A stretch of 64,000 nt of DNA from Bacillus sp. CH140a_4T (lineage in GTDB: Bacteria > Bacillota > Bacilli > Bacillales > Bacillaceae_G). The stretch lies in contig NZ_WBPF01000005.1 in the NCBI RefSeq assembly GCF_008923725.1, forward strand, positions 508,891 through 572,890, in the 5' to 3' direction. Within the stretch, counting starts at the first letter, position 1; each line of letters starts with the position of its first letter. The position numbers and the translations under genes are program-made. Under the pieces are notes generated by a model that did not search any database, was not told the origin of the DNA, and saw only the letters and a program-made list of their open reading frames with translations. Below are positions 8,588-17,945 of this stretch, piece by piece.

Positions 8588-9232
8588 ATGACTGATCTCT
8601 ATTCTCGTATTAACAAAGATGATGCTGTCGTGCTTTTAGTAGATCATCAAACTGGTCTTATGTCCGGACTAGTACGTGACTATGGTGTTGATGAATTTAA
8701 GAACAATGTTTTAGCGCTTGCTCACACTGCTAAGTTTTTTGATTTACCAGTTATTTTAACAACTAGCTTTGAAAACGGACCTAATGGACCTTTAATGCAA
8801 GAATTGGTTGATCTTTTTCCTCACGCACAAAAAATAGCTCGACCTGGACAAATTAACGCATGGGATAATGATGATTTTGTAAAAGCAATCGAAGAAACTG
8901 GAAAAAAACAACTTATTATCGCGGGCGTAGTTACGGACGTTTGTGTTGCTTTCCCGGCACTTTCCGCTATAAAAGCTGGCTATGAAGTATTTGCTGTTAC
9001 TGATGCTTCAGGAACTTTCAGTAAACAAGTTGCAGATGCTGCCAATACGCGTATGGCACATAATGGCGTACAACTTATGAACTGGTTTAGCGTAGCTTGC
9101 GAATTACAACGCGATTGGCGCAACGATGTTGAAGGTTTTGGCAATTTACTTGCTAGTAATCTTCCAGGTTATCAAAATATAATTGGAAGCTATTTGGGAG
9201 CTCAACGAGATCTTAGTAAACAAAATGCATAA
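8588..9232 (+). CDS. isochorismatase-fold cysteine hydrolase, YcaC-like (1)
   Basis: The 214-residue protein has the isochorismatase fold. The catalytic Asp is in LLVDHQTG (about residue 19), the lysine region follows mid-protein, and the nucleophile cysteine is in VVTDVCVAFPA (about residue 118), preceded by the cis-peptide valine-threonine pair. This pattern fits the YcaC group, octameric hydrolases whose natural substrate is mostly unknown. The ATG follows AGGAGGA. It is the first gene of a plus-strand cluster with a second paralogue at 9405. A hairpin at 9286-9314 separates the two and may lower readthrough. It is cytoplasmic. Confidence 0.85.
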   Translation: MTDLYSRINKDDAVVLLVDHQTGLMSGLVRDYGVDEFKNNVLALAHTAKFFDLPVILTTSFENGPNGPLMQELVDLFPHAQKIARPGQINAWDNDDFVKAIEETGKKQLIIAGVVTDVCVAFPALSAIKAGYEVFAVTDASGTFSKQVADAANTRMAHNGVQLMNWFSVACELQRDWRNDVEGFGNLLASNLPGYQNIIGSYLGAQRDLSKQNA

Positions 9233-9285
9233 ATATATTCCAAAGAAATAGCTTTAAATTACTTTTTTTAAAGTAGATAGTATAG

Positions 9286-9314
9286 ATTTAGTGCTGATTA
9301 AATCAGCACTAAAT
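9286..9314. terminator. intercistronic hairpin
   Basis: ATTTAGTGCTGAT pairs with ATCAGCACTAAAT around a 3-nt loop. No T-run follows, so it may attenuate or stabilise rather than end transcription between the two paralogues. Confidence 0.5.
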
Positions 9315-9404
9315 TGTAAATTAAAAAGTATAGCAAAGCTTTTATTTTTATGATTACAGCTTAAATTAACTTTTTGCAAATAATAAAAAAAGGAGCATTT
9401 TATT

Positions 9405-10049
9405 ATGAGTAATTTAGAATTATTAAATCCAGAGAACAGTGCCTTAATTTTGATTGATTTTCAACCTCAAATGACTTTTGGAGTTGCAAGTATTGATAGA
9501 CAAACATTGATTAATAACGTTATGTTGCTTGCTAAATCAGCAAAAACTTTTAACGTACCTACTATTCTTACTACAGTGGAGACACGCAGCTTTTCTGGTT
9601 ATTTTTGGCCACAAATTCTTGACATATTCCCAAACCATGAAATTATAGAACGCAGTTCAATGAACTCTTGGGAAGATCAAAAATTTGTTGAAGCAGTTAA
9701 AGCAACAGGTAGAAAGAAATTAATATTTGCAGCACTTTGGACTGAAGTTTGCCTTGCATTCCCTGTGCTTGAAGCAATTAAAGCTGGCTATGAGGTGTAT
9801 GCAGTTGATGATGCTTCAGGTGGTACTAGTTTGACAGCACATAACGCTGCTATGCGTCGTGTAGAACAAGCTGGTGCAATTCCAGTGACAGCAATTCAAG
9901 TTTTACTTGAATACCAACGTGACTGGGCATACAAAGACACTTATGATGCTGTAATGGAGATTGTAAAGGAACACACTGGTGCTTATGGTCAAGGTGTAGA
10001 ATACGCATATACTATGGTGCATGGCGCGCTTCCAAGCAGGAAAATATGA
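9405..10049 (+). CDS. isochorismatase-fold cysteine hydrolase (2)
   Basis: The 214-residue protein is a diverged paralogue of the one before it. The catalytic Asp is in LILIDFQPQM and the cysteine in ALWTEVCLAFP, about residue 118. The oxyanion-side motif differs (WTEVC instead of VTDVC), so the substrate may differ too. The ATG follows AAAGGAG. The last codons overlap the ATG of the next gene (ATGA at 10046-10049), which indicates translational coupling. It is cytoplasmic. The pair may form hetero-oligomers or act on successive intermediates; this is inference. Confidence 0.85.
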   Translation: MSNLELLNPENSALILIDFQPQMTFGVASIDRQTLINNVMLLAKSAKTFNVPTILTTVETRSFSGYFWPQILDIFPNHEIIERSSMNSWEDQKFVEAVKATGRKKLIFAALWTEVCLAFPVLEAIKAGYEVYAVDDASGGTSLTAHNAAMRRVEQAGAIPVTAIQVLLEYQRDWAYKDTYDAVMEIVKEHTGAYGQGVEYAYTMVHGALPSRKI

Positions 10050-10639
10050 AGCATGAAGGAATAGCTGTCGAAGAGACTCATACAGAGAACACAATGGATA
10101 CTGCTGATCCAGTAACAACGATTGTTACATGGGAAATTCAACAAGGTAAAGAAAAACAGTTTGAAACATGGAGACATGAAATCGAAGCTGCCGCTACTAA
10201 ATTCCCAGGGCATTTAGGCGTAAATCTAATAGTCCCTAATAATGAATCCAGAGAGTATACTGTTATTTTTCGCTTTGATACGTATGAACATCTACGTGCT
10301 TGGCAAGAATCAGATGTTCGCCGAGATTTGTTAAAAACGGCAGAACCATTTCAAGTTACTAATCCAACTTACAAAACTGAAAGCAGTTTGGCTTATTGGT
10401 TTGTTACTCCGAAAACGCCAATTCCACCGCCAAAATGGAAAATGTCTATCGTTACCCTTCTGGGTGTATGGCCTCTTAGCATGTTAGTTCCTAAATTGAT
10501 AGGACCTATTATAAAACATATGAATCCTATTATGTCCGCTTTTTTTGTTTCTGTATGTATAGTGTCCTTGCTATCATGGGTAGTTATGCCAATTTTCGGT
10601 AAATTATTTCATCCATGGTTACAAAATAATAGGAAGTAG
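10046..10639 (+). CDS. ABM-domain monooxygenase with membrane tail
   Basis: The 197-residue protein has an antibiotic-biosynthesis-monooxygenase (ferredoxin-like) domain at about 20-110, with the typical start TIVTWEIQQGKEKQFETW. After a proline-rich linker (TPIPPPKWK) come two hydrophobic segments at about 131-153 and 160-182. Soluble ABM proteins dimerise and oxidise quinone-like or haem substrates without metal cofactors; this version should be held at the membrane. Its start overlaps the stop of the upstream hydrolase by 4 bp. The amidohydrolase frame begins 13 bp downstream, so these genes form one operon. The substrate is unknown. Confidence 0.8.
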   Translation: MKHEGIAVEETHTENTMDTADPVTTIVTWEIQQGKEKQFETWRHEIEAAATKFPGHLGVNLIVPNNESREYTVIFRFDTYEHLRAWQESDVRRDLLKTAEPFQVTNPTYKTESSLAYWFVTPKTPIPPPKWKMSIVTLLGVWPLSMLVPKLIGPIIKHMNPIMSAFFVSVCIVSLLSWVVMPIFGKLFHPWLQNNRK

Positions 10640-10652
10640 ACGAGGTGTGAAT

Positions 10653-12489
10653 ATGAATTTACCGGATATGATCTTATATAACGGAAAAATTACTACCCTT
10701 GATCCCTCTCAACCTGAGGTATCTGCTATCGCCATAACTGATGGTTTAATAACTGCATTAGGTGGAGATGAGCTTCTTAATAGTGCCACAGAAAAAACAA
10801 AAAAAAATAGACCTTAAAAGAAAGAGAGCAATTCCAGGCCTGAATGATTCTCATATACACGTTATTCGTGGTGGTCTTCATTATAATATGGAATTACGAT
10901 GGGAAGGTGTCCCTTCACTTGCCATAGCTCTCGAAATGCTCAAAGAACAGGCAAGGCGTACACCTGCTCCTCAGTGGGTAAGAGTAGTTGGAGGTTGGTC
11001 TGAATTTCAATTTAAAGAGAGACGGTTGCCAACTCTGGAAGAGATTAATGCTGTTTCTGAAGATACGCCTGTCTTTGTGCTACATCTTTACGATAGAGCA
11101 CTTGTAAATCGTGCAGGGCTGCGTGCACTGGGATACACAAAAGATACCCCAGACCCTCCAGGATGCTTAATTGAGCGGGATAAACGAGGTAATCCAACGG
11201 GCCTTTTAATTGCAAATCCTAATGCTTCTATTCTTTATTCAAGTCTGGGTAAGGCTCCAATACTTAATTTTGACGACCAGATTAACTCAACTCGGCATTT
11301 TATGCGCGAATTAAATAGATTAGGTATTACAAGTGCCATTGACGCAGGTGGTGGTTTCCAAAATTACCCTGATGACTACAAAGTTGTTGAACATTTAGCT
11401 GAGAAAGAACAATTAACTTTGCGTATTGCTTATAATCTATTTACGCAAAATCCTAATCATGAATATGAAGACTTTGCTTCATGGGCAAAAATTGTTTCTC
11501 CCGGTCAAGGAACTGATAAGTATAAAATGAATGGTGCTGGAGAAATGTTAGTATTCTCGGCAGCCGATTTTGAAAAATTTCAAATGCCACGGCCTGAACT
11601 AGCTACGATGATGGAAGCTGACTTAAAGAAAGTAATTTCTCTATTGGTAGAAAACCGTTGGCCATTCCGTTTACATGCAACTTATGACGAGTCAATCACA
11701 CGATTCCTAAATGTATTTGAGGAAGTCAACAAAGAAATTCCTTTTAATGGTCTAAGATGGTGGTTTGACCATGCAGAAACAATCTCAGATCGTAGTATGG
11801 AACGTGTTAAGGCTTTAAATGGCGGTATTGCCATCCAAGACCGCATGGCTTTTCAAGGTGAATACTTTGTTGATTTATACGGAAAGGAAGCTGCAAAGCG
11901 TACTCCCCCAATTTATCGTATGTTAGACCTAGGTATACCTGTTGGTGCCGGTAGTGATGCGACTAGGGTTTCCAGCTATAACCCTTGGGTCGCTCTTTAC
12001 TGGATGGTTGCCGGAAAAACCATTGGTGGTCTTTCGATATACGATGAAAAAAATAAACTTGATAGAAAAGTAGCCCTGGAATTATATTCAAAAGGAAGTG
12101 CGTGGTTCTCTGGTGATGAAGGTAAAAAGGGAACCCTTGCAGTAGGTCAGTTTGCTGATATTGCTGTATTGTCTGCTGACTACTTTACTGTGCCAGAAGA
12201 AGAAATCAAGAACCTTGAATCATTACTCACCATTATGGGTGGGCAGGTTGTTTATGGAAATGATGAATTTAAAAATTTATCACCTGAATTGCCGCCAGCA
12301 TCACCTGATTGGGCACCGACGGGAGTTTATGGTTATGGTGGCGCTAACCTAGCCCACACTATACTTTCTCACGATTCCCATGATAACAAGTTACATAGTT
12401 GTAGTAACCCTCTCCATCAACACACTCATACCGTGATAGGAAAAGATGGAACTAAATGGGGTATTGGTTGTACTTGCTTTGCTTTCTAA
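10653..12489 (+). pseudogene. YtcJ-like amidohydrolase with poly-A frameshift
   Basis: The ATG at 10653 (GAGGTG ribosome site) opens MNLPDMILYNGKITTLDPSQ, the usual start of Amidohydro_3/YtcJ metal-dependent hydrolases. Near 10799-10807 an A9 tract shifts the frame; with one A fewer it joins TEKTKKIDLK and runs to 12489 (about 612 residues in all). The downstream part holds the metal site DSHIH, an HAT segment (HATYDES), FDHAETIS and GAGSDATR, so the barrel is otherwise complete. The C terminus is unusual, with HQHTHT and CTC motifs. It may be a recent null allele, a phase-variable gene, corrected by slippage, or a sequencing error. It is the last gene of the cluster and is followed by a terminator. 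Confidence 0.85.
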
Positions 12490-12492
12490 GTC

Positions 12493-12524
12493 AAAACCAC
12501 CAGTATAATGCCGGTGGTTTTCTT
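12493..12524 (+). terminator. terminator of the amidohydrolase operon
   Basis: AAAACCACC (12493-12501) pairs with GGTGGTTTT (12513-12521), followed by CTTTCT. It begins 4 bp after the amidohydrolase stop. Confidence 0.8.
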
Positions 12525-12765
12525 TCTATAATAAGGATATGTAAATTCGAAATAGCATTGTATATCCCTATTGGAATCTATTACTATGCGATAAGACCGC
12601 AGAGTTGATGGATTAACTTGCCTTATTTTTATACCCTTCTCTCCGTGCAAAGTCTGCCCTTTTTCCCTTAAGTAAAAGTCAATGGCATTCCCATTTGAAG
12701 CGACTATACCACACATATAAATCTACTTGCCCTTTGACTGTGATTTAGGACTTATCCCAAGAGTT
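12522..12765 (-). pseudogene. IS6-family transposase remnant (1)
   Basis: On the minus strand pieces in two frames read WDKS*ITVKGQ, then IVASNGNAIDFYLREK, then YRIVIDSNRDI. These follow the order of IS6/IS240 transposases (DETYIKVKGQW, YRAxDSxGNTIDFxLS, PRVITVDK). At least one stop and one frameshift are present and the first catalytic Asp region is altered. No terminal repeats remain. The DNA lies between a convergent operon end and a LysR gene. Confidence 0.6.
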
Positions 12766-12809
12766 ATGTATCATTTTTAATTCTCACACTATAATCATTA
12801 TTATTTCTA

Positions 12810-13688
12810 TTAGACTAATACTTTTTCAGGATCATGTAACTTTTGCATAAAGATACGTGCTGCAAAACTTAAAAATTTATCATCAAAGTGAATCAGATTA
12901 ATATCTTGACTTGGTGTCGGATCAATAATACGAACTATGCTCAAATTATCATTATTAACAAATTCAACTAGTGAAAGAGGTATTATAGCAACCCCATGTC
13001 CATTGCATACAAGGCTCAATAGAGAAATGGAAGATTTTGTTTCTATTTTTGCTTCAGATAAAGATAGCCCTAAACTCTCACAATATATTTTAATAGATTC
13101 ACGACAACTACATGAAACCATTATTCTACTCAGCCCTACTAATTCTCGAAAAGAAACAAATGATGTTTCATTCAAAGGATGGTTTTTTGGAACTACAAGG
13201 ACAAGCTCTTCACTATACAGAAGGGTGCTTGTTAATTTGTCTGGAATTTGAGCACTACGTGTAATTCCTAAATCAATATTTTTGCCAACGATTTGATTTA
13301 CAGCAACTTCGGATTCTATAATTTTTACTATGATGTTGGGATAATGTCGTTGAAACTTTATAATATAAGGTGTTAAATAAGTGAGATCCTCTAATAAACC
13401 TCCTATAGTAATTACACCTCTTTTTACACCCTTTAATTCAAAAATTTCATTATAAACGTCATCAAATTGTTGCATGATAAATTTTCCTTTATCAAATAGC
13501 AGCTTACCCGCTTCTGTCATTTTGATACCTCTTCCAACTCGATGAAACAAGGGTGTATCAAGCTCCCCTTCTAACACACGGATTTGTTGACTTAAAGTCG
13601 GCTGTGAAATACCTAAAACTTCCGCAGCTTTAGTAAAACTACCATTATTACAAACCTGAATAAAATACTCTAAATGACGTAATTCCAT
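12810..13688 (-). CDS. LysR-family transcriptional regulator
   Basis: The 292-residue protein has an N-terminal winged helix (residues 1-60, MELRHLEYFIQVCNNGSFTK then AAEVLGISQPTLSQQI) and a LysR effector-binding domain (about 90-290). It resembles the CynR/CidR group. It is transcribed toward the end of the plus-strand amidohydrolase cluster, so they are convergent. A 19-bp palindrome at 13739-13757, 50 bp upstream of its start, is a candidate autoregulatory site. It could control the cluster at 8588-12489, but that is only a neighbourhood guess. Confidence 0.85.
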   Translation of the reverse strand: MELRHLEYFIQVCNNGSFTKAAEVLGISQPTLSQQIRVLEGELDTPLFHRVGRGIKMTEAGKLLFDKGKFIMQQFDDVYNEIFELKGVKRGVITIGGLLEDLTYLTPYIIKFQRHYPNIIVKIIESEVAVNQIVGKNIDLGITRSAQIPDKLTSTLLYSEELVLVVPKNHPLNETSFVSFRELVGLSRIMVSCSCRESIKIYCESLGLSLSEAKIETKSSISLLSLVCNGHGVAIIPLSLVEFVNNDNLSIVRIIDPTPSQDINLIHFDDKFLSFAARIFMQKLHDPEKVLV

Positions 13689-13738
13689 TCTTGATACCCA
13701 CTCTCCGCTTTATGAAAGATTTATAATGAAAAGGACAA

Positions 13739-13757
13739 TATGTATACGTTATACATA
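13739..13757. promoter_or_regulatory. palindrome upstream of lysR gene
   Basis: TATGTATA-CGT-TATACATA is a perfect inverted repeat with a 3-nt centre, 51 bp upstream of the LysR start. Its T-N-A-rich dyad fits LysR-type operators. The remaining 13758-13918 is AT-rich without a gene. Confidence 0.55.
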
Positions 13758-13918
13758 ACAACTGTCTTTCCTACTATATCAATTGCAATTACATAATTTC
13801 TTTATTTTGTATTACAACAAATTTACTACAATTTATTAATTTTTCCTCCTATTTATTTAATTTATATTTAATTTATATTTAATTAGGATATTACTAAACA
13901 GAAATAATCTCTAAAAAC

Positions 13919-14282
13919 TTACAATTTCTGTGCGTAATATCCTAACTTTTTCAACTGTTTAATTATCATTTTTTCTCAATATAGTCCAAACTACCAAATA
14001 TTTGCCGAATCCCCTCTTTATGCTGAGGAAAAATAGTATCCACCAATTCAATACCTTCTGAAGTAATTGACGCATACGTGATACTACTACTTGCAAGTAA
14101 TATTTTGTCTCCAATTTTTTTATAGGCTGATTGGCTTTACTGGATAGTAGCTCAAGCACTGCAAATTCAGTTGGATTAAGTTCATAACTTTTTATATCCC
14201 TTTCAATACGTTTAGTGATTGACTGTAATTCCCTTGATAATATAACAAATAACTTTAAAGATAGGCTCTCATCGTTAATCAC
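13919..14282 (-). pseudogene. MarR-family regulator, frameshifted
   Basis: The frame starts around NDESLSLKLFVILSRELQSI and reads on to LNPTEFAVLELLSS, typical of Bacillus MarR proteins. The expected ATG seems changed to ATT. After the recognition helix start the frame shifts. In other frames I find ASSSITYASITSEGIE and FGSLDYIEKK, with about 20 codons of the wing (the VDKLxxxGLVxR region) missing. Several lesions mean no working repressor. Its former target is not evident; the nearest genes are the LysR gene and a CorA-type transporter. Confidence 0.7.
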
Positions 14283-14471
14283 GATCACAATTACCAACCC
14301 TTTACAAATTATCTTGAATTCGAGATTCATTATATTATCGTCAAAATATTATGTCAATCATTCATTTTAGCTTTATCAAGCCACTTATAATTTATTTCTC
14401 AACATAAGACATATGGAATTAGAAGAAAACAATTGTTACTATATAAGTACCTCAATTACGTTATTTCTTTT

Positions 14472-14505
14472 AAAGAGAGCTTGTTTTCTAACGCAAGTTC
14501 TCTTT
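14472..14505. terminator. hairpin, terminator-like
   Basis: AAAGAGAGCTTG pairs with CAAGTTCTCTTT, one G-T position, with a T-run on the plus strand. No intact gene ends here; 14283-14757 has no coding sequence that I recognise. Confidence 0.55.
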
Positions 14506-14580
14506 TGTCATATTCTAGATTCACTCCGGACAAATTTCAGATGATGAGTCTGCCCATGTATATGATATAGTTTTTAAACA

Positions 14581-14620
14581 AAGATTAGAGCTCTCTTACA
14601 AGAAGGAGAGCTCTAATCTT
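14581..14620. terminator. 15-bp perfect-stem hairpin
   Basis: AAGATTAGAGCTCTC (14581-14595) pairs perfectly with 14606-14620 around a 10-nt loop. It looks like a bidirectional terminator left without a neighbouring gene. Confidence 0.55.
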
Positions 14621-14651
14621 TCATATAAATATTCACCATTTTTATCATTGC

Positions 14652-14695
14652 GGGGACATCAAAGCTTTAACTTGATAGGGATATGGCACTACCCC
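14652..14695. repeat. half copy of an IS231-end-like repeat element
   Basis: The string GGGGACATCAAAGCTTTAAC then TTGATAGGGATATGG matches the right ends of the short elements at 51567-51714 and 58798-58936 (GGGGGTACTTCAAAA... CTTGATAGCGATGGGGTAC). Only one end is present here. Confidence 0.45.
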
Positions 14696-14757
14696 TATTA
14701 ATAAATATTACTAACCATATTTCTAGTTAATATCTATCATATTTTTTAAAAACAGGA

Positions 14758-15708
14758 CTAATTAGATTTAAAAAAAGATTTCTTTTTCTTTACTCGTAAT
14801 AAATCACCTGTCCACCCTTTGAATCGCATATACATATACATCCCCCCTGTTGTGAAAATAATAAATAAGAGAGCGATTAAATAGCTATATTTCCATTCTA
14901 ATTCAGGCATATATTTAAAATTCATACCCCACAATGCTCCTAAAGCTGTCAACGGCGTACTCACAGCAGTTAATACAGTAAGAGCTTTCATAATTTCATT
15001 CCCACGATGTGAAGAAACAACTTCTTGTAAATGAATCATCGTGTCTAATTCTTCTTGGTACTCTTTAACAAGTTGTAATCCACGCTCTAATTTCAAGTGT
15101 GTTTGTTTATAACAAACAGTTTTTGTTATATTTTCTAACCAAGCTTCCTCCAGGCCTTGTAACACTTCTTGTATTAAGCGAAACACATGTGTGTTCATAA
15201 ATAATTCATGACGAATATGATAAATTCTTTCTAAAACTGCTATGTTATTATGATGATAAAAATCCCATAATACATTTCTAAAATGGTTTTCAAAATAGTC
15301 AACCTCTCGCAAATAGTGAGATATAAACATTGATAAGATGGCACATAATCCTTCAGCGGAACTATTACAATTTTTTGTACCCATAGGGACATTATGTATT
15401 AACTTTTGGAAATCCTCTTCCTCTTTTTCCTGGACCGTTATCAGTGTTCCATGAGCTACGAAATAATGAAGAAATTTTTGAATTTTGGCGTCCTTTTTAT
15501 CTTGATCATATAAAAACGAACCATATACACAAGTTTGACTTGGTGATAACGTATAAACATATAATCCATTTTCACAAGGAGAACTTATTTTCTTTACAAA
15601 TTGAGAGAAATAAGATATTACATCACGAGGGATTATAGAAGAAAGTTTTTCAAGCTCACTAGTTTTCACATGATACCAATTCCATTTCGGCATTTTTGTG
15701 CATTCCAT
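14758..15708 (-). CDS. CorA-family divalent cation transporter
   Basis: The 316-residue protein has the CorA layout: a long soluble N-terminal part with helical stalk (to about 245) and two C-terminal transmembrane segments, the first ending in the signature GMNFKYMPEL loop (Gly-Met-Asn) and the second ending near residue 298. A basic tail follows. CorA pentamers conduct Mg2+ and sometimes Co2+ or Ni2+; the Bacillus YfjQ group is the nearest type. The ATG at 15708 follows AAGGAAG. It is a single gene with no visible M-box riboswitch upstream; 15709-16013 contains weak hairpins only. Confidence 0.85.
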   Translation of the reverse strand: MECTKMPKWNWYHVKTSELEKLSSIIPRDVISYFSQFVKKISSPCENGLYVYTLSPSQTCVYGSFLYDQDKKDAKIQKFLHYFVAHGTLITVQEKEEEDFQKLIHNVPMGTKNCNSSAEGLCAILSMFISHYLREVDYFENHFRNVLWDFYHHNNIAVLERIYHIRHELFMNTHVFRLIQEVLQGLEEAWLENITKTVCYKQTHLKLERGLQLVKEYQEELDTMIHLQEVVSSHRGNEIMKALTVLTAVSTPLTALGALWGMNFKYMPELEWKYSYLIALLFIIFTTGGMYMYMRFKGWTGDLLRVKKKKSFFKSN

Positions 15709-16013
15709 ATTATTCTTCCTTTCTGAATAGTTTTATGTTTGATCGAATAATATCCGTAATATGAAATTTGTATGTAGGTATTCATGTCTTCGAGGAAAAG
15801 TTTTTAGATCATCTAAATTACAAAATAAATGGCATAGGAGATCTTCTTCTGTTACAAGGAAGACCCCCTATATATTAGTTGTTTTTATTCTCAATTTTAA
15901 AAATTTCCTCTATACAAGCACTTTTTATCTTTTCTTATAAAGAATTTATTATATGTGGAAAAAAAGCCACATAATTTGGCACTTCTATTCAACGAAATCC
16001 ATTTCGGTCGTTA

Positions 16014-17039
16014 TTATAATTTGGATTCATATGCAGATTGATTGGTGATGTCGTCAAATACTTGACTTCCAATCATATAGTATCCATGAAGTGCAGCCTC
16101 TTTCGAAGCGTCTACCATACGGAAAGAAGAAATTTCACCTTGCATTTTTTCAATTCGTTTTTTGTGGATATCTACTATTCCTCCTGTCCAAATAATAGTG
16201 TCATACTGGTCTAACTTAAATTGTTCTTGTAATACACGCATAACGTCTTGGAAGTGTGTATCCAACTCTTTTTGAATCAAAGTATCAACCTGACTTGTCT
16301 GAGGATTTTCTTCTCGACCTCCATATCCTTTTTCTAATATTTTTGGCATGTCGTTAATATGCAATTGATTACTTTCACCCGCATGATTCTGCAGGATATT
16401 CTTAATATTTTTCAACGGCTTGCTACATCCTAGTTCTGTCTCATAATGATTTAAAATGACATTCTGTTTCATATCTGTCATTTCTAATGTACGAAATCCA
16501 CCATCAATAATTAAGATACGATCTCGTTCCTGAATGATTCCCTCTTTTAAGAAATAGGCATGTAAAGCGACCGGTTGCTGAAGAATCAAAACATTTTCCA
16601 CCGTAATATTAATAAATTTCCCATCAATTTGCACGGAAGTTTCTTTTTTTAATATATTTTGTAATTGCTCATGCTGACTACCAAAACAAGTAACGGGAAG
16701 CCCGGTAACAACTAAAGGTAACACGACATTTTCTTTATAATCCTTTGCAATGCAACCAAATATTTGTTGTTTAAATCGTTCGCTTTCATAATAATTTTCT
16801 ATTTCTTCGTCAAATGGAGGAAGAAATGAAGCTTCAGATTGATGTGCTTCATTTCCCATGTAGTATGCAAAGTCTAAGTCTATAAAACTTACCTTTGTTA
16901 AATCTTCACTTTCAGCATGATTAGGTACAGGGGCTAATGTGGAAGCTTCACTCTTAATCGTCATCTCAGAATCTACATCCTGTCGATATGCCCGCTTAGT
17001 AAAGCCAATTCCTACATCAATTGCATACAGAGATTTCAT
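16014..17039 (-). CDS. ParM/StbA-like actin-fold ATPase
   Basis: The 341-residue protein opens with MKSLYAIDVGIGFTK, the phosphate-1 loop of the actin fold (DxGxGxTK). Phosphate-2 is DGGFRTLE (about residue 186) and the adenosine motif is WTGG (about 284). This places it with plasmid-type ParM/Alp segregation actins, yet it lies in chromosomal context without a recognisable parR or centromere-like repeats. It is the last of three minus-strand genes after a YflT-like stress protein and a YtxH-like protein, and the SigB-type promoter lies upstream of the first. A filament with a stress role is an inference; a domesticated plasmid gene is an alternative. Confidence 0.75.
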   Translation of the reverse strand: MKSLYAIDVGIGFTKRAYRQDVDSEMTIKSEASTLAPVPNHAESEDLTKVSFIDLDFAYYMGNEAHQSEASFLPPFDEEIENYYESERFKQQIFGCIAKDYKENVVLPLVVTGLPVTCFGSQHEQLQNILKKETSVQIDGKFINITVENVLILQQPVALHAYFLKEGIIQERDRILIIDGGFRTLEMTDMKQNVILNHYETELGCSKPLKNIKNILQNHAGESNQLHINDMPKILEKGYGGREENPQTSQVDTLIQKELDTHFQDVMRVLQEQFKLDQYDTIIWTGGIVDIHKKRIEKMQGEISSFRMVDASKEAALHGYYMIGSQVFDDITNQSAYESKL

Positions 17040-17074
17040 ACTTTTTTCCTCACTTTCTCTTTTTAGAATTAAAT

Positions 17075-17416
17075 CTAAGCACTCTCTTCTTTCCCTTCTT
17101 TCATATATTTCTTTTCGTCTTTTTTCTTTTTGTTATTTTCGTTTTCTGTTAAGTCTTTAATAGTAGAAATGACAACCGGTGTGGCTGTAAGCAATTGTGG
17201 TAATGTTTGTTTTGCAACATTAGCTGCATTTACAGAGAATTGTTTACTTGTCTCAGTTACCCTCTCTAATGTTTCCTTTATGTTTCCTTCTTGTAGTTTG
17301 TCTTTTACGCTTTTTCCTGTTGTTTGTATAGCTTTCCGATTTTCTTTTTTTAATAAAGAGACCATGACTCCGGTCGTAATTCCAATCACAGCATATTTAA
17401 ATATTGTATGTTTCAT
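17075..17416 (-). CDS. YtxH-like small protein
   Basis: The 113-residue protein has one hydrophobic segment near the N terminus (FKYAVIGITTGVMVSLLKK) followed by a long charged helical region ending in a Lys/Glu-rich tail. This is the YtxH/general-stress layout: membrane anchor and coiled helix. The ATG at 17416 has AAGGGTGAG upstream; a GTG three codons earlier is less likely. It sits in an operon between the YflT-like gene (85 bp upstream) and the actin-like gene (35 bp downstream). Function is unknown; one may imagine a membrane partner for the actin, which is inference. Confidence 0.7.
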   Translation of the reverse strand: MKHTIFKYAVIGITTGVMVSLLKKENRKAIQTTGKSVKDKLQEGNIKETLERVTETSKQFSVNAANVAKQTLPQLLTATPVVISTIKDLTENENNKKKKDEKKYMKEGKEESA

Positions 17417-17501
17417 TTTTCTCACCCTTCTCTACTTTTATTTTCTTCCATGCTACAACCTAAAATACTTAACTTACCTATTTATCAGATGTTGCAATCT
17501 A

Positions 17502-17888
17502 TTAAAGAGAATGATAGTTTTGCAGCTGCCTATCACTCACCGTTGTTGTTTCAGCTGTTACTAGAAGTAAAATTCTCCCTTGATCTAGTTTTTCTTCATA
17601 TAAATTAGCTTCCTCCTTCGACAACCCCATTTCCTCCATTTGATTTCGGAGTTCGTCCCCTTTTTTGGAGAAAAAGTTGATAATACTTGTTCCTAATCCT
17701 TGTTCTTTTACTCCAATCGTATTTGTGTTTGTATCATCCGCAATCTTTTTTGTTAGATGCTTTTCATGTGTTAAGACGTAAATGTCATCTTGGCGAATCC
17801 CTTGTAATTCTAGCTCTTTTACTTTCATAACTACTTCCTGTCCATTTTCATATTCATGAACCACCGGTTTTCTTTCATTCTTATTCAT
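17502..17888 (-). CDS. general stress protein, YflT/17M family
   Basis: The 128-residue protein has the general-stress-protein 17M (YflT) domain: an N-terminal beta-alpha unit with VVHEYENGQEVVMKVKELE and IYVLTHEKH, then a conserved middle (GTSIINFFSKKGDELRNQM) and an Asp/Glu-rich helix before a final beta strand (RILLLVTAE). Its molecular role is unknown, but in Bacillus this family belongs to the SigB general stress regulon. The ATG follows AAAGGAGG, and 58 bp upstream lies a sequence matching the SigB promoter. It is the first gene of the operon that continues with a YtxH-like protein and a ParM-like actin. Confidence 0.85.
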   Translation of the reverse strand: MNKNERKPVVHEYENGQEVVMKVKELELQGIRQDDIYVLTHEKHLTKKIADDTNTNTIGVKEQGLGTSIINFFSKKGDELRNQMEEMGLSKEEANLYEEKLDQGRILLLVTAETTTVSDRQLQNYHSL

Positions 17889-17945
17889 TGTATTTTTCCT
17901 CCTTTAGATTTTTTATTTTTTTATTTAGTTGTTATGTAATATGTA

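Noticed and set aside
9903-10213. minus-strand frames under the second hydrolase and ABM genes
   Set aside because: They are shadows of well-supported plus-strand genes with overlapping stop/start.
16014-17039. plasmid segregation locus
   Set aside because: The actin-like protein alone would suggest it, but there is no ParR-like gene or iterated centromere sequence and the promoter and neighbours are of stress type.
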